DNA of 15,954 bases from QALR01 sp045646925 (GTDB lineage: Bacteria > Bacillota > Clostridia > Oscillospirales > CAG-272). The notes under the pieces are model-generated. The model did no database searches and was not told where the DNA came from. It was given only the letters and a program-made list of their open reading frames with translations. This document shows, piece by piece, positions 6,900 through 13,643 of the stretch. Position 1 is the first letter of the stretch, and each line of letters starts with the position of its first letter. Both the position numbers and the translations under genes were made by a program. Where the stretch lies: contig JAZRLQ010000009.1 of the NCBI GenBank assembly GCA_045646925.1, positions 1 to 15,954 of the forward strand, in the 5' to 3' direction.

Positions 6900-7322
6900 A
6901 TGACTTGGAAAAAGTTTTGGAAGCGCGTGAACGCGCTGATTCACGATAACCGAACGGTGCTTCGTGAGAGTGAGGATATCGAGGATTGGGAAGAAGTCCA
7001 GCGTAAGCAGCGCGAGGAAGAAGCGGAACGTCAGAAAAAGGAACAAGAAATCCTCGCCACATGGTTTCTGCGCGAGGAATATTTGACCGCAGGTTGGTTC
7101 AAACGCTTCCTCTTACGCCTTGAGTTCGCCTTCCGTGATACACGCGGAGAGAGCAAATTGCCACCGTTACCGGATCATCTGCGTATGGAGATCGCACGCT
7201 GTATTCTGCCCGATATCGTTGCATACTTTGAATCGGAGCGAGGGCAGAAAGAATTTGAGGAGTGGAAAAAAGCTGGAGAAAACAAAAAAGAAATAATAAA
7301 AAATCATACGGAGTGTCAATAA
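6900..7322 (+). CDS. Hypothetical charged protein of the mobilization operon
   Basis: This 140-residue protein starts MTWKKFWKRVN. ATG 6900 has GAGAAAGGA about 8 bases upstream; a GTG at 6882 in the same frame overlaps the relaxase stop but lacks a spaced ribosome site. It has a strongly charged helical segment (about residues 25-55, EEVQRKQREEEAERQKKEQE), probably a coiled coil. A conserved-looking globular part rich in aromatic residues follows (WFKRFLLRLEFAFRD), and the C-terminus is lysine-rich. No signal peptide or membrane span is seen. It begins 15 bases after the relaxase, so it belongs to the same operon and probably serves transfer. I do not recognise its family. Confidence 0.75.
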   Translation: MTWKKFWKRVNALIHDNRTVLRESEDIEDWEEVQRKQREEEAERQKKEQEILATWFLREEYLTAGWFKRFLLRLEFAFRDTRGESKLPPLPDHLRMEIARCILPDIVAYFESERGQKEFEEWKKAGENKKEIIKNHTECQ

Positions 7323-7375
7323 TTAATATTATAATACCGATAATTGATAAGAGATCATCCATGAAAGGAGATTAA

Positions 7376-7534
7376 ATGATATATCATACTATTGACGAAA
7401 TCCCAGTTGAGGGTCGATACTTAATTGTTGAACTGATTAACAAAGGGATTATCGATTCAAACAATGGTAAAATAGACCTTGAGGATGTAATTTACAAAAT
7501 GTTAATGATACTTGCCAGACTCGGATTAATATAA
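7376..7534 (+). CDS. 52-aa phage-like small protein (SLH-like motif)
   Basis: A short frame of 52 residues, with GAAAGGAG 5 bases before ATG 7376. The pattern YHTIDEIPVEGRYLIVELIN, then KGIID, then IDLEDVIYKMLMILARLGLI matches the small proteins or modules seen near phage and element lysis genes in Clostridia. Those read roughly Y-T-xxEVP-W, VxKLVDKGxLKG, LNLxxDMLRxLVILDRAGV, and resemble a single S-layer-homology unit. I make this link from memory of the pattern, not from a search. Its role is unknown. It lies between the mob operon and the AT-rich cargo pair and shares their low GC. Confidence 0.65.
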   Translation: MIYHTIDEIPVEGRYLIVELINKGIIDSNNGKIDLEDVIYKMLMILARLGLI

Positions 7535-7538
7535 TTGG

Positions 7539-7567
7539 TTGACTTTTCGACAAAAAAGTGGTATAAT
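7539..7567 (+). promoter_or_regulatory. Sigma-A promoter of the cargo operon
   Basis: TTGACT (7539-7544) and a perfect TATAAT (7562-7567) are separated by 17 bases, 33 bases upstream of ATG 7601. The promoter starts just after the 52-aa gene stops, so the two-gene cassette is an independent transcription unit rather than part of the mob operon. Confidence 0.82.
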
Positions 7568-7600
7568 TATTATATATAACCCTTTAATGGAGGAACAATT

Positions 7601-8290
7601 ATGCCAAATACAGAATGTGTCAACCAAATAGTTTGTGGAATACAGTTTTCCAACTCATTTAAATTATTCGATAAATGGGGAGAAATTGCAGATGAGGTGC
7701 TGTATTCTCCGTTTACCAAAAAGCTCTTCGGAGAAAAATACTACTCGCGCATAAGTAATGATGTTGGTTATCAGAGATCGCTGTTTAACGATGAAACGCA
7801 GAACAGTCTGAGATTAACACAAAACAATTTAATAATAACTCATAACTTGTTAGGAGAATCGTTTGAATTTCAGTATGATTTTGTTAAAGATATAATACAG
7901 AAATATGTTTTCCCACAGGTTATTTATAAGCACGTTTTGGTTGTTCAGCGCATTGGTATTGTATTTACTTGTTCAATAAACGACAACGAAATTAACAAGT
8001 ATAAAAAAACCATTATTCAACCTTCGTATGGTGATAGTATTTCTGATTTTCGCTTTTCAAGAAAGGAAACCACTCCCATTGGATTGACTCGTCAAGATAC
8101 CAATAATTATATAAATAAAATTGTTACTGTAGGTAATTTGGCAGGAGATACATACGGCATTTCATACGATTATCAATATTTTTATTTACCACCTAATGCG
8201 CAAGCGGGTAAGGATATTGATAAATTGTTCTGCAATGCCTTGGATGCCTTGAAAAAAGATATATTTCTTAGAATCGAGGATATCGAATGA
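7601..8290 (+). CDS. Unrecognised 229-aa cargo protein, first gene of a two-gene cassette
   Basis: ATG 7601 follows TGGAGGAAC at good spacing. The protein is cytoplasmic-looking: no signal peptide or membrane span, many Asn, Ile, Lys and Tyr, and no recognisable nuclease, NTPase or protease motif. It starts with NQIVCGIQFSNSFKLFDKWG and has a strand-rich middle (HVLVVQRIGIVFTCSIND). It ends with a helix (LFCNALDALKKDIFLRIED). The layout weakly recalls the sporadic TIGR04255 family, whose members often travel on mobile elements, but I cannot confirm this. Its stop overlaps the next start (ATGA), so the pair is translationally coupled and probably functions together. The DNA is clearly more AT-rich than the relaxase gene, suggesting separate acquisition. 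Confidence 0.8.
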   Translation: MPNTECVNQIVCGIQFSNSFKLFDKWGEIADEVLYSPFTKKLFGEKYYSRISNDVGYQRSLFNDETQNSLRLTQNNLIITHNLLGESFEFQYDFVKDIIQKYVFPQVIYKHVLVVQRIGIVFTCSINDNEINKYKKTIIQPSYGDSISDFRFSRKETTPIGLTRQDTNNYINKIVTVGNLAGDTYGISYDYQYFYLPPNAQAGKDIDKLFCNALDALKKDIFLRIEDIE

Positions 8291-8844
8291 CAGACAAACC
8301 GAAGTGTAGAAAAAAGAACAGGGTTGAGGTTTCCACCTACAAACGAGGAGTTCGAGCAATGCGAGGATATGAAAACACTAATACGGAAGAACCTTTTCAG
8401 AATTTGAGAGGTAGTAACGAAGATTACTATAGGCCATTATCGAAAGAAAAAGAAGAAAAGCCAGTTGGCGCAAAGCGACAAAAACTCATAAATTTTGTAA
8501 AGAATCATGTGTTCGAAGAAATTGTCACTGTGGTTATTACAATAATATTGACTATCGGTGGATGGTGTATTTCCAATATAATCGATTTGAACGAGCAAGT
8601 TGCTGTGTTTGAGTATAGGATTGCTGTTGCCGAAACAAAACTTTCAGAGTTTGATAATGATACCGTAACTAAGGAATATTTATCTCAAGAATTACAGATT
8701 CTTAAGTTGCAATTAGAAAAAGCAAATAGCGATGACCTTTCTGAAATAGAAGGACAAATAAAACTGATTGAGAAACAAATAGAATATCTGTCAAAGAATC
8801 AATCATCGAATGAAACTCCAAATAACAAAGATGGGAACACATAA
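8287..8844 (+). CDS. Membrane-anchored coiled-coil protein, second gene of the cassette
   Basis: This 185-residue protein has a basic, probably disordered N-terminus (about 1-70). One membrane span follows at about 78-99 (IVTVVITIILTIGGWCISNI). A long coiled coil covers about 100-172 (VAVFEYRIAVAETKLSEF; LQILKLQLEKANSDDLSEIE), before a polar tail. There is no signal peptidase site. The N-terminus carries more positive charge near the span, so the coiled coil may lie outside, but topology is uncertain. The start overlaps the upstream stop in ATGA, with GAGGA 6 bases before. The last codons and stop lie inside the 34-bp palindrome. It may be the membrane effector or anchor of the 229-aa protein; this is inferred only from coupling. 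Confidence 0.8.
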   Translation: MTDKPKCRKKNRVEVSTYKRGVRAMRGYENTNTEEPFQNLRGSNEDYYRPLSKEKEEKPVGAKRQKLINFVKNHVFEEIVTVVITIILTIGGWCISNIIDLNEQVAVFEYRIAVAETKLSEFDNDTVTKEYLSQELQILKLQLEKANSDDLSEIEGQIKLIEKQIEYLSKNQSSNETPNNKDGNT

Positions 8845-8861
8845 TTATGTGTTCCCATCTT
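8828..8861. repeat. Perfect 34-bp palindrome at the end of the cargo operon, probable terminator
   Basis: Bases 8828-8844 are the exact reverse complement of 8845-8861, with no unpaired centre (arms AAGATGGGAACACATAA). It contains the last five codons and the stop of the coiled-coil gene. A transcript would form a long hairpin, so termination is the simplest role. The plus-strand T-tract is poor, so stability control or a recombination/junction site are alternatives. Confidence 0.6.
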
Positions 8862-8873
8862 CAGCATTAATAG

Positions 8874-8924
8874 TAAAAAACAAATCCGAACCAATTTCGA
8901 TTTACGAAATAGTTCGGATTTGTT
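8874..8924 (-). terminator. Rho-independent terminator after the tRNA operon
   Basis: On the minus strand a perfect 13-bp stem (8912-8924 with 8879-8891) encloses a second 6-bp stem (ATTTCG 8894-8899 with CGAAAT 8905-8910). The structure is followed by TTTTTTACTA. It starts 6 bases after the CCA of tRNA-Glu. Confidence 0.88.
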
Positions 8925-8929
8925 ACGTT

Positions 8930-9004
8930 TGGTGACCCGGACGGGAATCGAACCCGTGTTACCGCCGTGAAAGGGCGGTGTCTTAGCCGCTTGACCACCG
9001 GGCC
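8930..9004 (-). tRNA. tRNA-Glu (TTC anticodon)
   Basis: This 75-base tRNA has an encoded CCA. The acceptor GGCCCGG pairs with CCGGGTC with one G-U, followed by A73 and CCA. The anticodon stem CCGCC/GGCGG carries loop CTTTCAC, giving anticodon TTC. The T arm ACGGG-TTCGAAT-CCCGT is perfect and the D stem is the short GTC/GAC form usual for Glu. It follows tRNA-Met in one transcript. Its 3' end faces the accessory region. Confidence 0.96.
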
Positions 9005-9007
9005 AAG

Positions 9008-9029
9008 CATGACAACCGAGGTTGTCATG
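9008..9029. repeat. Inverted repeat filling the spacer between the two tRNAs
   Basis: CATGACAACC and GGTTGTCATG form a perfect 10-bp inverted repeat around a 2-base centre, filling nearly all of the 23-base spacer. One arm includes the last two bases of the tRNA-Met CCA. It could guide processing of the precursor or compete with tRNA folding. Confidence 0.6.
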
Positions 9030-9104
9030 GTAGCGGAAGTTGGATTTGAACCCACGACCTTTCGGGTATGAACCGAGCGCTCTAGCCAACTGAGCTATTC
9101 CGCC
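9028..9104 (-). tRNA. Elongator tRNA-Met (CAT anticodon)
   Basis: This 77-base tRNA has an encoded CCA. The acceptor GGCGGAA pairs with TTCCGCT (one G-U at the end). D arm GCTC/GAGC and anticodon loop TTCATAC give CAT. The CGG...CCG core of the anticodon stem matches elongator tRNA-Met of Firmicutes; initiator features (C1-A72 mispair, GGG/CCC stem) are absent. Two mispairs are visible: C-A at 27-43 and G-A in the middle of the T stem. Confidence 0.92.
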
Positions 9105-9146
9105 ATTTGTCTTGCTTGCATTGCCGCTTCGCTTGACTGCTTGAAT

Positions 9147-9175
9147 ATTCTATCACATATCTTTTGATTTGTCAA
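9147..9175 (-). promoter_or_regulatory. Promoter of the tRNA-Met/tRNA-Glu operon
   Basis: On the minus strand TTGACA (9170-9175) and TAGAAT (9147-9152) have a 17-base spacer, 43 bases before the tRNA-Met 5' end. Confidence 0.85.
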
Positions 9176-9239
9176 TAGGTTTTTGAAAAAAACTGAAAAA
9201 TATTTTAAAATTATTTTTTCGTTTAAAAATATCGAAAAC

Positions 9240-9268
9240 TTGACTTTTGAGTCGTTTTTTCTTATACT
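9240..9268 (+). promoter_or_regulatory. Promoter of the esterase gene
   Basis: TTGACT (9240-9245) and TATACT (9263-9268) are 17 bases apart, 70 bases upstream of ATG 9339. The leader between them and the gene shows no clear riboswitch or operator. The rest of the 234-base gap is plain AT-rich sequence. Confidence 0.75.
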
Positions 9269-9338
9269 ATAAACATAGCTAAAAATGATTTGGATGCATA
9301 TTCGCACCATGATATATTCAAAATAAGGAGGCACTATT

Positions 9339-10169
9339 ATGTTTGCACCTCATAAAACGGAAATCATCTCGCTTTTTCCCGACCGTCCAAACATCACTCT
9401 GACGACCTATGTGGCGGGAACCCATCCATCTCTTCCTTTTAACGACAAGAGAAAAGCCATTTTGATTTTTCCGGGCGGTGGCTATACCGCTTGCGCTCCG
9501 ATCGAGTCCGAGCCGATCGCGCATCATTTTCTGGCGGCCGGATTCAATGCGTTCGTTTTGGAATATACAACGCTTGCCACGGGCAGTCCTCTTTGGCCGA
9601 CACCTCTCATCGACGCGTCTGCGGCGATGAAATATATCCGCGATCACGCGGAGGAGCTTCATGTTGACCCCGAAAACGTATTCGTTATCGGTTTTTCCGC
9701 AGGTGGACATCTCGCGGCTTCCTTGGGAACGATGTGGGATAACGATGAGATCGAAGCACTTCTCGGTATGGAAAAGGGCTATAACCGCCCCACAGGCATG
9801 ATCCTCTCCTATGCGGTGACCTCCATCGACGTTCACGGTCATAAGAGCTCTTTTCAGAAAATTCTCGGCAATAACCGCGATCCCGAAGCAGAAAGAGCGG
9901 TTTCTCCCGACTATCAAGTTTCGGAAAAGACCGTTCCCGCGTTTATCTGGCATACACGCACGGACGAGGGCGTTTCCGTTCGCCATGCGCTTGTGTTCGC
10001 CAAAAAGCTTTCGGATTACAATATCCCGTTCGAAATGCATATTTATCCTGACGGCAAGCACGGCGTTTCGCTTTGCAACGATATCGTCGGCAAATATTAT
10101 CCGGCGGTCAACGATTGGACGCGTGATTGCGTACGTTGGATGAACGTCATGGCAACGAAGCCTTCTTGA
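9339..10169 (+). CDS. Alpha/beta hydrolase, acetylxylan-esterase-like
   Basis: This 276-residue alpha/beta hydrolase is of the esterase/lipase group often annotated as acetyl xylan esterase. It would remove acetyl or similar ester groups from sugars. The oxyanion-hole motif is FPGGGYTACAP (about 44-54). The nucleophile elbow is GFSAGGH (Ser120). The acid is probably Asp209 in WHTRTDEGV, and the base His241 in PDGKHGV. No signal peptide is seen, so it works in the cytoplasm on imported substrates. ATG 9339 follows AAGGAGG with good spacing. It is a single-gene unit with its own promoter, divergent from the tRNAs. The acyl substrate is not decided by the sequence. Confidence 0.88.
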   Translation: MFAPHKTEIISLFPDRPNITLTTYVAGTHPSLPFNDKRKAILIFPGGGYTACAPIESEPIAHHFLAAGFNAFVLEYTTLATGSPLWPTPLIDASAAMKYIRDHAEELHVDPENVFVIGFSAGGHLAASLGTMWDNDEIEALLGMEKGYNRPTGMILSYAVTSIDVHGHKSSFQKILGNNRDPEAERAVSPDYQVSEKTVPAFIWHTRTDEGVSVRHALVFAKKLSDYNIPFEMHIYPDGKHGVSLCNDIVGKYYPAVNDWTRDCVRWMNVMATKPS

Positions 10170-10213
10170 CGCCTTTGTTCATAAAAAATTTGAAAATCCC
10201 TTCGTCTTTGCTA

Positions 10214-10242
10214 TTGACTTGCGTTTCAATTTGGGATATAAT
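10214..10242 (+). promoter_or_regulatory. Promoter of the 325-aa membrane protein gene
   Basis: TTGACT (10214-10219) and perfect TATAAT (10237-10242) have a 17-base spacer, 39 bases upstream of the TTG start at 10281. Confidence 0.85.
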
Positions 10243-10280
10243 ATATAAGTTAGGATATTTACTTAAACGGAGGTGATTTT

Positions 10281-11258
10281 TTGTCGGAATATTATAGCAA
10301 TGCCGAAAATTACGAAGAGGAACTGATATATCAGGAAAAATCCACGATTGACAAGATCTTCAGCGTTCGTACGTTGAAGACGATCATCAAATCGATCATG
10401 TGGGTGCTCGTCGTTCTTGTGTACGGCATGATCTTCTTCAGACTTTGCACAGGTAAACCGCCGAAAAGCGTTTCCGGTATTCTTTGGACGGATGGCGCGC
10501 TTGCGGCTTACGAGGAATATGGCGACAATCTTTTGATCTATAGTCACGAGCCCGTAGAAAACATTGCGGAAGACGGTGTTTCTGGTATTTATGATATCAT
10601 TTATATCCCTGCTGCAAAAACTCTGCAGATGACCGTTCGTTATAACAAAAATCTCGCAGAAGATTATTACGAAAATCAGGTACAGAAGCGCAGAGATGAG
10701 ATCGAAGACGAGGTCATCAAATCCGAAGGCTACGATCGCACACAGCTTTCTTCGCTTACGGCTGAGCAGCGCGAGGCGTATAATGCTTTGATCGAAGCTC
10801 GACTGGCAGAATCTCTCGAGGCAGATCCGATCAACGTTTCGGATTCCCAATATCCCTTTGTTTTTGTTCTTAGAGATAATTACGGAAACGTTTACGCAAC
10901 CTATGAATACGTTGCAGATGTGAAAACGCTTTACTGTTATCAGAGACTTTCTTTTGAGGGTGTGGATCTTTTTGGTGTGGGACAGTATATGCCCGAAACC
11001 GATTATCCCTCTCCGGAGGTTTCCGATCCCTCTTATATTTTCAAAGGCTCTCACGCAAGTGAAAGCAATGAGATCACGTATCTTTACCTCGATATGTACT
11101 ACGAAAAGGAAGTTGACGTATATGGAGAAGCCTTCTCCTATCCGCTTCAGGTGTACGTATCCGACGTAGAGTTGGAGATCTATGATTTTTCCAAGGAGCT
11201 TCCCGACGGTGCCGTTGACGGCATTACCAAGATTACCGTGGAAAACTCCGAACCTTAA
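10281..11258 (+). CDS. Single-pass membrane protein of unknown function
   Basis: This 325-residue protein starts at TTG 10281, placed by a near-perfect GGAGGTGAT site 4-5 bases upstream. The first 30 residues are acidic and cytoplasmic in type. One membrane span is at about 35-54 (IIKSIMWVLVVLVYGMIFF), followed by a large, mostly beta-rich domain presumably outside the cell. Around residues 125-180 there is a charged helical insert (YENQVQKRRDEIEDEVIKSE). No lipobox, protease, kinase or binding motif is evident. It has its own promoter and ends just before rnpB. I do not recognise the family; it looks like one of the conserved hypothetical membrane proteins of Clostridia. Confidence 0.8.
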   Translation: MSEYYSNAENYEEELIYQEKSTIDKIFSVRTLKTIIKSIMWVLVVLVYGMIFFRLCTGKPPKSVSGILWTDGALAAYEEYGDNLLIYSHEPVENIAEDGVSGIYDIIYIPAAKTLQMTVRYNKNLAEDYYENQVQKRRDEIEDEVIKSEGYDRTQLSSLTAEQREAYNALIEARLAESLEADPINVSDSQYPFVFVLRDNYGNVYATYEYVADVKTLYCYQRLSFEGVDLFGVGQYMPETDYPSPEVSDPSYIFKGSHASESNEITYLYLDMYYEKEVDVYGEAFSYPLQVYVSDVELEIYDFSKELPDGAVDGITKITVENSEP

Positions 11259-11265
11259 TTTGTCA

Positions 11266-11639
11266 AAAACCGACCGTGCCGAACAATCGCGCGATATGTT
11301 GCCGAAAGGTATTATCGTGAGGAAAGTCCGGGCTTCATAGGGCAGGATAACGGATAACGTCCGCCGGAGGCGACTCCCGGGACAGTGCAACAGAAATAAA
11401 CCGCCGCTTTTGCGGTAAGGATGGAAAGGCGAGGTAAGAGCTCACCGACAGACAGGAAACTGTCTGTGCCATGTAAACCCTATCCGAAGCAACACCCCGC
11501 AGATTTTGGTTTGCCCGACCGAGCGAAAGCTCTATGCGCGGTGGCAGTAAGGGGAAACCCTTATGAGCCTTTTGGTAACAAAAGGCAAAGATAGATGATT
11601 GTTCTCGACAGAACCCGGCTTACAGGACGATCGGTTTTC
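11266..11639 (+). ncRNA. rnpB: RNase P RNA (class A)
   Basis: The catalytic RNA that trims 5' leaders of pre-tRNAs. Bacterial core elements appear in order: GAGGAAAGTCCGGGCT near 11319, GACAGTGCAACAGAAA near 11381, GGATGGAAAGGCGAGGTAAG near 11419, and AGATAGATGATTG followed by GACAGAACCCGGCTTACAGG near 11588. Helix P1 is visible as AAAACCGACCG (11266-11276) paired with CGATCGGTTTT (11628-11638), which sets the ends to within a few bases. The layout is the ancestral class A type used by Clostridia, not the Bacillus class B type. Only a weak promoter-like pair (TTACCG/TAATTT) is seen just before it, inside the end of the upstream gene. Confidence 0.95.
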
Positions 11640-11657
11640 TATAAAAGAATTTTTTGA

Positions 11658-11686
11658 GGGTGTCTGCGTTAAGCAGGCACCCTTTT
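11658..11686 (+). terminator. Rho-independent terminator after rnpB
   Basis: The stem GGGTGTCTGC (11658-11667) pairs with GCAGGCACCC (11673-11682) with one G-U and a 5-base loop, followed by TTTT and an AT-rich tail. Confidence 0.88.
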
Positions 11687-11789
11687 ACTATTTAAAAAAT
11701 TTTAATAGAAATTATGAAAAACTTCTAACCGTTTTCTCTTTTTCTGACACTTATAAATAGAATACGTATTTCTAAAGAAAGGTACTGCC

Positions 11790-13628
11790 ATGAAAGAGAT
11801 CAAAGACCTACTTTTCGACGGTACGAACGAAGAATTTTGTCAACTTGTCGAATCCTATAAATTGCTTTTATATAGTGTGGTATATGCGGCATCGGCATAT
11901 GCCGATGCCGAAGATATCGTGCAGGAAACTTTTATTTATGCCTACTATCATTGGGGTGTCTTGCGAGATAAGGAGAAGCTTTCTTCATGGCTTTGCGCCA
12001 TTGCGAAAAATAAAGCGGCGCGTGCAATGAAAACGAAAGGAAATACACTTTCTCTTGATGAGGTTGAGAAAAGACTGAGCGTTTCTTCGCCGGAAGCATC
12101 ATTTTTATATCAAGAACGCCGAGAGGAGATTCGCGCAAAGATCGGAGAGCTTTCGGAAATATACAGAGAGCCGATCATGCTCTATTATTTTGCGAAGAAA
12201 AATGTTTCCGAGGTTTCGGAGATATTGGGTATTTCCAAGGAGGTTGTGAAGTTTCGCCTATATGAAGGACGGAAAAAACTGAAAAAAGAACTCATCTATT
12301 TGATGGATGAAGAAAATAAGCGTGTAAAGGAAAAGGTGGTTTGGACAAAGATCGAAAACGAACTTCATCGTGCAAAAGAAGCCTATGGTGCTTTTCAAAG
12401 AGGTGAAGCTAATGCGATCTGTGATACGCTTATTGAACAATTCGAGGACAGAGATCTTTTTGCTGTCTCGAAAGATGAGATTGCCCTAATGACACGTGTG
12501 TACATCCAAAAATTTTATGCGAATAAGAGAATGGAATCACGCGAAAAAAATATTGTCTATATAGAAAAAGCCGTAGAGCTTGCCGAGTTTTTAAAGGATG
12601 AAAAAATGATATTGAATTGCTATTTTTTCTATTCTGGTGAACTTGAAAAGCTTCGTCAATACCGAAAAGCCGGCGAATATTTTGAAAAGTCCCTTGCTCT
12701 TGCCGAAAAGCTTGGAGATGTGCCCCAAATAGCAAAACTCAATTATTTTATCGGTGCAAGATATATAACCGCAAACGATGATATTCGGGATATTCCCAAA
12801 GCAAAATCCTATTTTGAAAAAGCTGTCTCCTACAAAGACGAGCTTTTAAAAAGCGATTACGGCAAGCATGTCTATGCACTTGCTTATAGTGGGTTTATAG
12901 GTATGAGCCGTGTCAAGAATTTGGATAAACTGAATGGCTTTTTTTCCACTTCGCCGAATGTTGTAAAAACGGAATACGGTTTGGACTGGCAGACACAATT
13001 GGGATTTTTTGCAGTTGCGCCACGAACGATTTTTATGTTTGATGTTTTTTCTCATATGATGTATGTCAGAACATTTCTTTCCAATTGTATCACCGAGGGA
13101 TATCATTTTGAAACCAACAGCTTTAGGGGAAAGAAAACGCCCGTACGTTTGCACTACGAGGTTATTTCGATGCATGTGCGAGCGGAAGTTCCGGCGGGTA
13201 TTTTTGAGGATTGTTTGCATATCCGGTATACGGACAAAACGGATAGAGAATCTCTGTTTGAGTTTTGTGGCGTTCATGATTTTTTCTATGCACCGAACGT
13301 GGGACTTGTTCAGATGCACTTTAAAGCCATCAGCGGAACGGAATATACCGTGAAGCTAAAGGAATATGAAGTAAAACCGGTGGAAAACGGAGATCTCTGC
13401 GATCGCTATTTTCCTCTCACTGTCGGTAACGTATGGTGTTATGAGCCTTACGGTCCTGCGGTAAAATGTTTTGAAAACGAGTATTATGAAAGTCGCTATG
13501 AAGTGGTGGCAAAACGCAGAAATGACATGCTGACAGAGTATTGGCTCTTGTCACCGGAGATGAAAACGGGCAAAGACGACGATGTTGTAACTATGCTCGC
13601 TCACAGCGGCTGGCTTATCAAAAAATAA
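11790..13628 (+). CDS. ECF-type sigma factor fused to TPR-like repeats and a C-terminal beta-type domain
   Basis: This 612-residue protein has a complete extracytoplasmic-function sigma factor at its N-terminus. Region 2 covers about 12-85 (DAEDIVQETFIYAYYHW, SSWLCAIAKNKA) and region 4 about 115-168 (YREPIMLYYFAKKNVSEVSEILGISKE). About 200 residues of helical repeats follow (e.g. QYRKAGEYFEKSLALAEKLGD at 290-310), resembling TPRs. From about 390 to the end it changes to beta-rich sequence carrying VPAGIFEDCLHI (467-478), FFYAPNVGLVQ (498-508) and YFPLTVGNVWCYEP (540-553). These are signatures I associate with beta domains of exported or lipid-anchored bacterial proteins. An ordinary ECF factor is about 170-200 residues. 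No membrane span is seen, so the extensions act in the cytoplasm, possibly as built-in regulators replacing an anti-sigma factor. ATG 11790 follows AAAGAAAGG. The membrane-protein gene follows 15 bases later. Confidence 0.85.
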   Translation: MKEIKDLLFDGTNEEFCQLVESYKLLLYSVVYAASAYADAEDIVQETFIYAYYHWGVLRDKEKLSSWLCAIAKNKAARAMKTKGNTLSLDEVEKRLSVSSPEASFLYQERREEIRAKIGELSEIYREPIMLYYFAKKNVSEVSEILGISKEVVKFRLYEGRKKLKKELIYLMDEENKRVKEKVVWTKIENELHRAKEAYGAFQRGEANAICDTLIEQFEDRDLFAVSKDEIALMTRVYIQKFYANKRMESREKNIVYIEKAVELAEFLKDEKMILNCYFFYSGELEKLRQYRKAGEYFEKSLALAEKLGDVPQIAKLNYFIGARYITANDDIRDIPKAKSYFEKAVSYKDELLKSDYGKHVYALAYSGFIGMSRVKNLDKLNGFFSTSPNVVKTEYGLDWQTQLGFFAVAPRTIFMFDVFSHMMYVRTFLSNCITEGYHFETNSFRGKKTPVRLHYEVISMHVRAEVPAGIFEDCLHIRYTDKTDRESLFEFCGVHDFFYAPNVGLVQMHFKAISGTEYTVKLKEYEVKPVENGDLCDRYFPLTVGNVWCYEPYGPAVKCFENEYYESRYEVVAKRRNDMLTEYWLLSPEMKTGKDDDVVTMLAHSGWLIKK

Positions 13629-13643
13629 AAAGGAGAATGGTAT

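Noticed and set aside
9318..10061. Long minus-strand frame (247 codons) opposite the esterase gene
   Set aside because: It is the antisense shadow of a clear alpha/beta hydrolase with complete catalytic motifs. It lacks a ribosome site and recognisable domains.
10263..11390. Long minus-strand frame (375 codons) opposite the 325-aa membrane protein and rnpB
   Set aside because: It runs through the 5' part of the RNase P RNA and is antisense to a gene with a strong promoter and Shine-Dalgarno. A codon-bias shadow.
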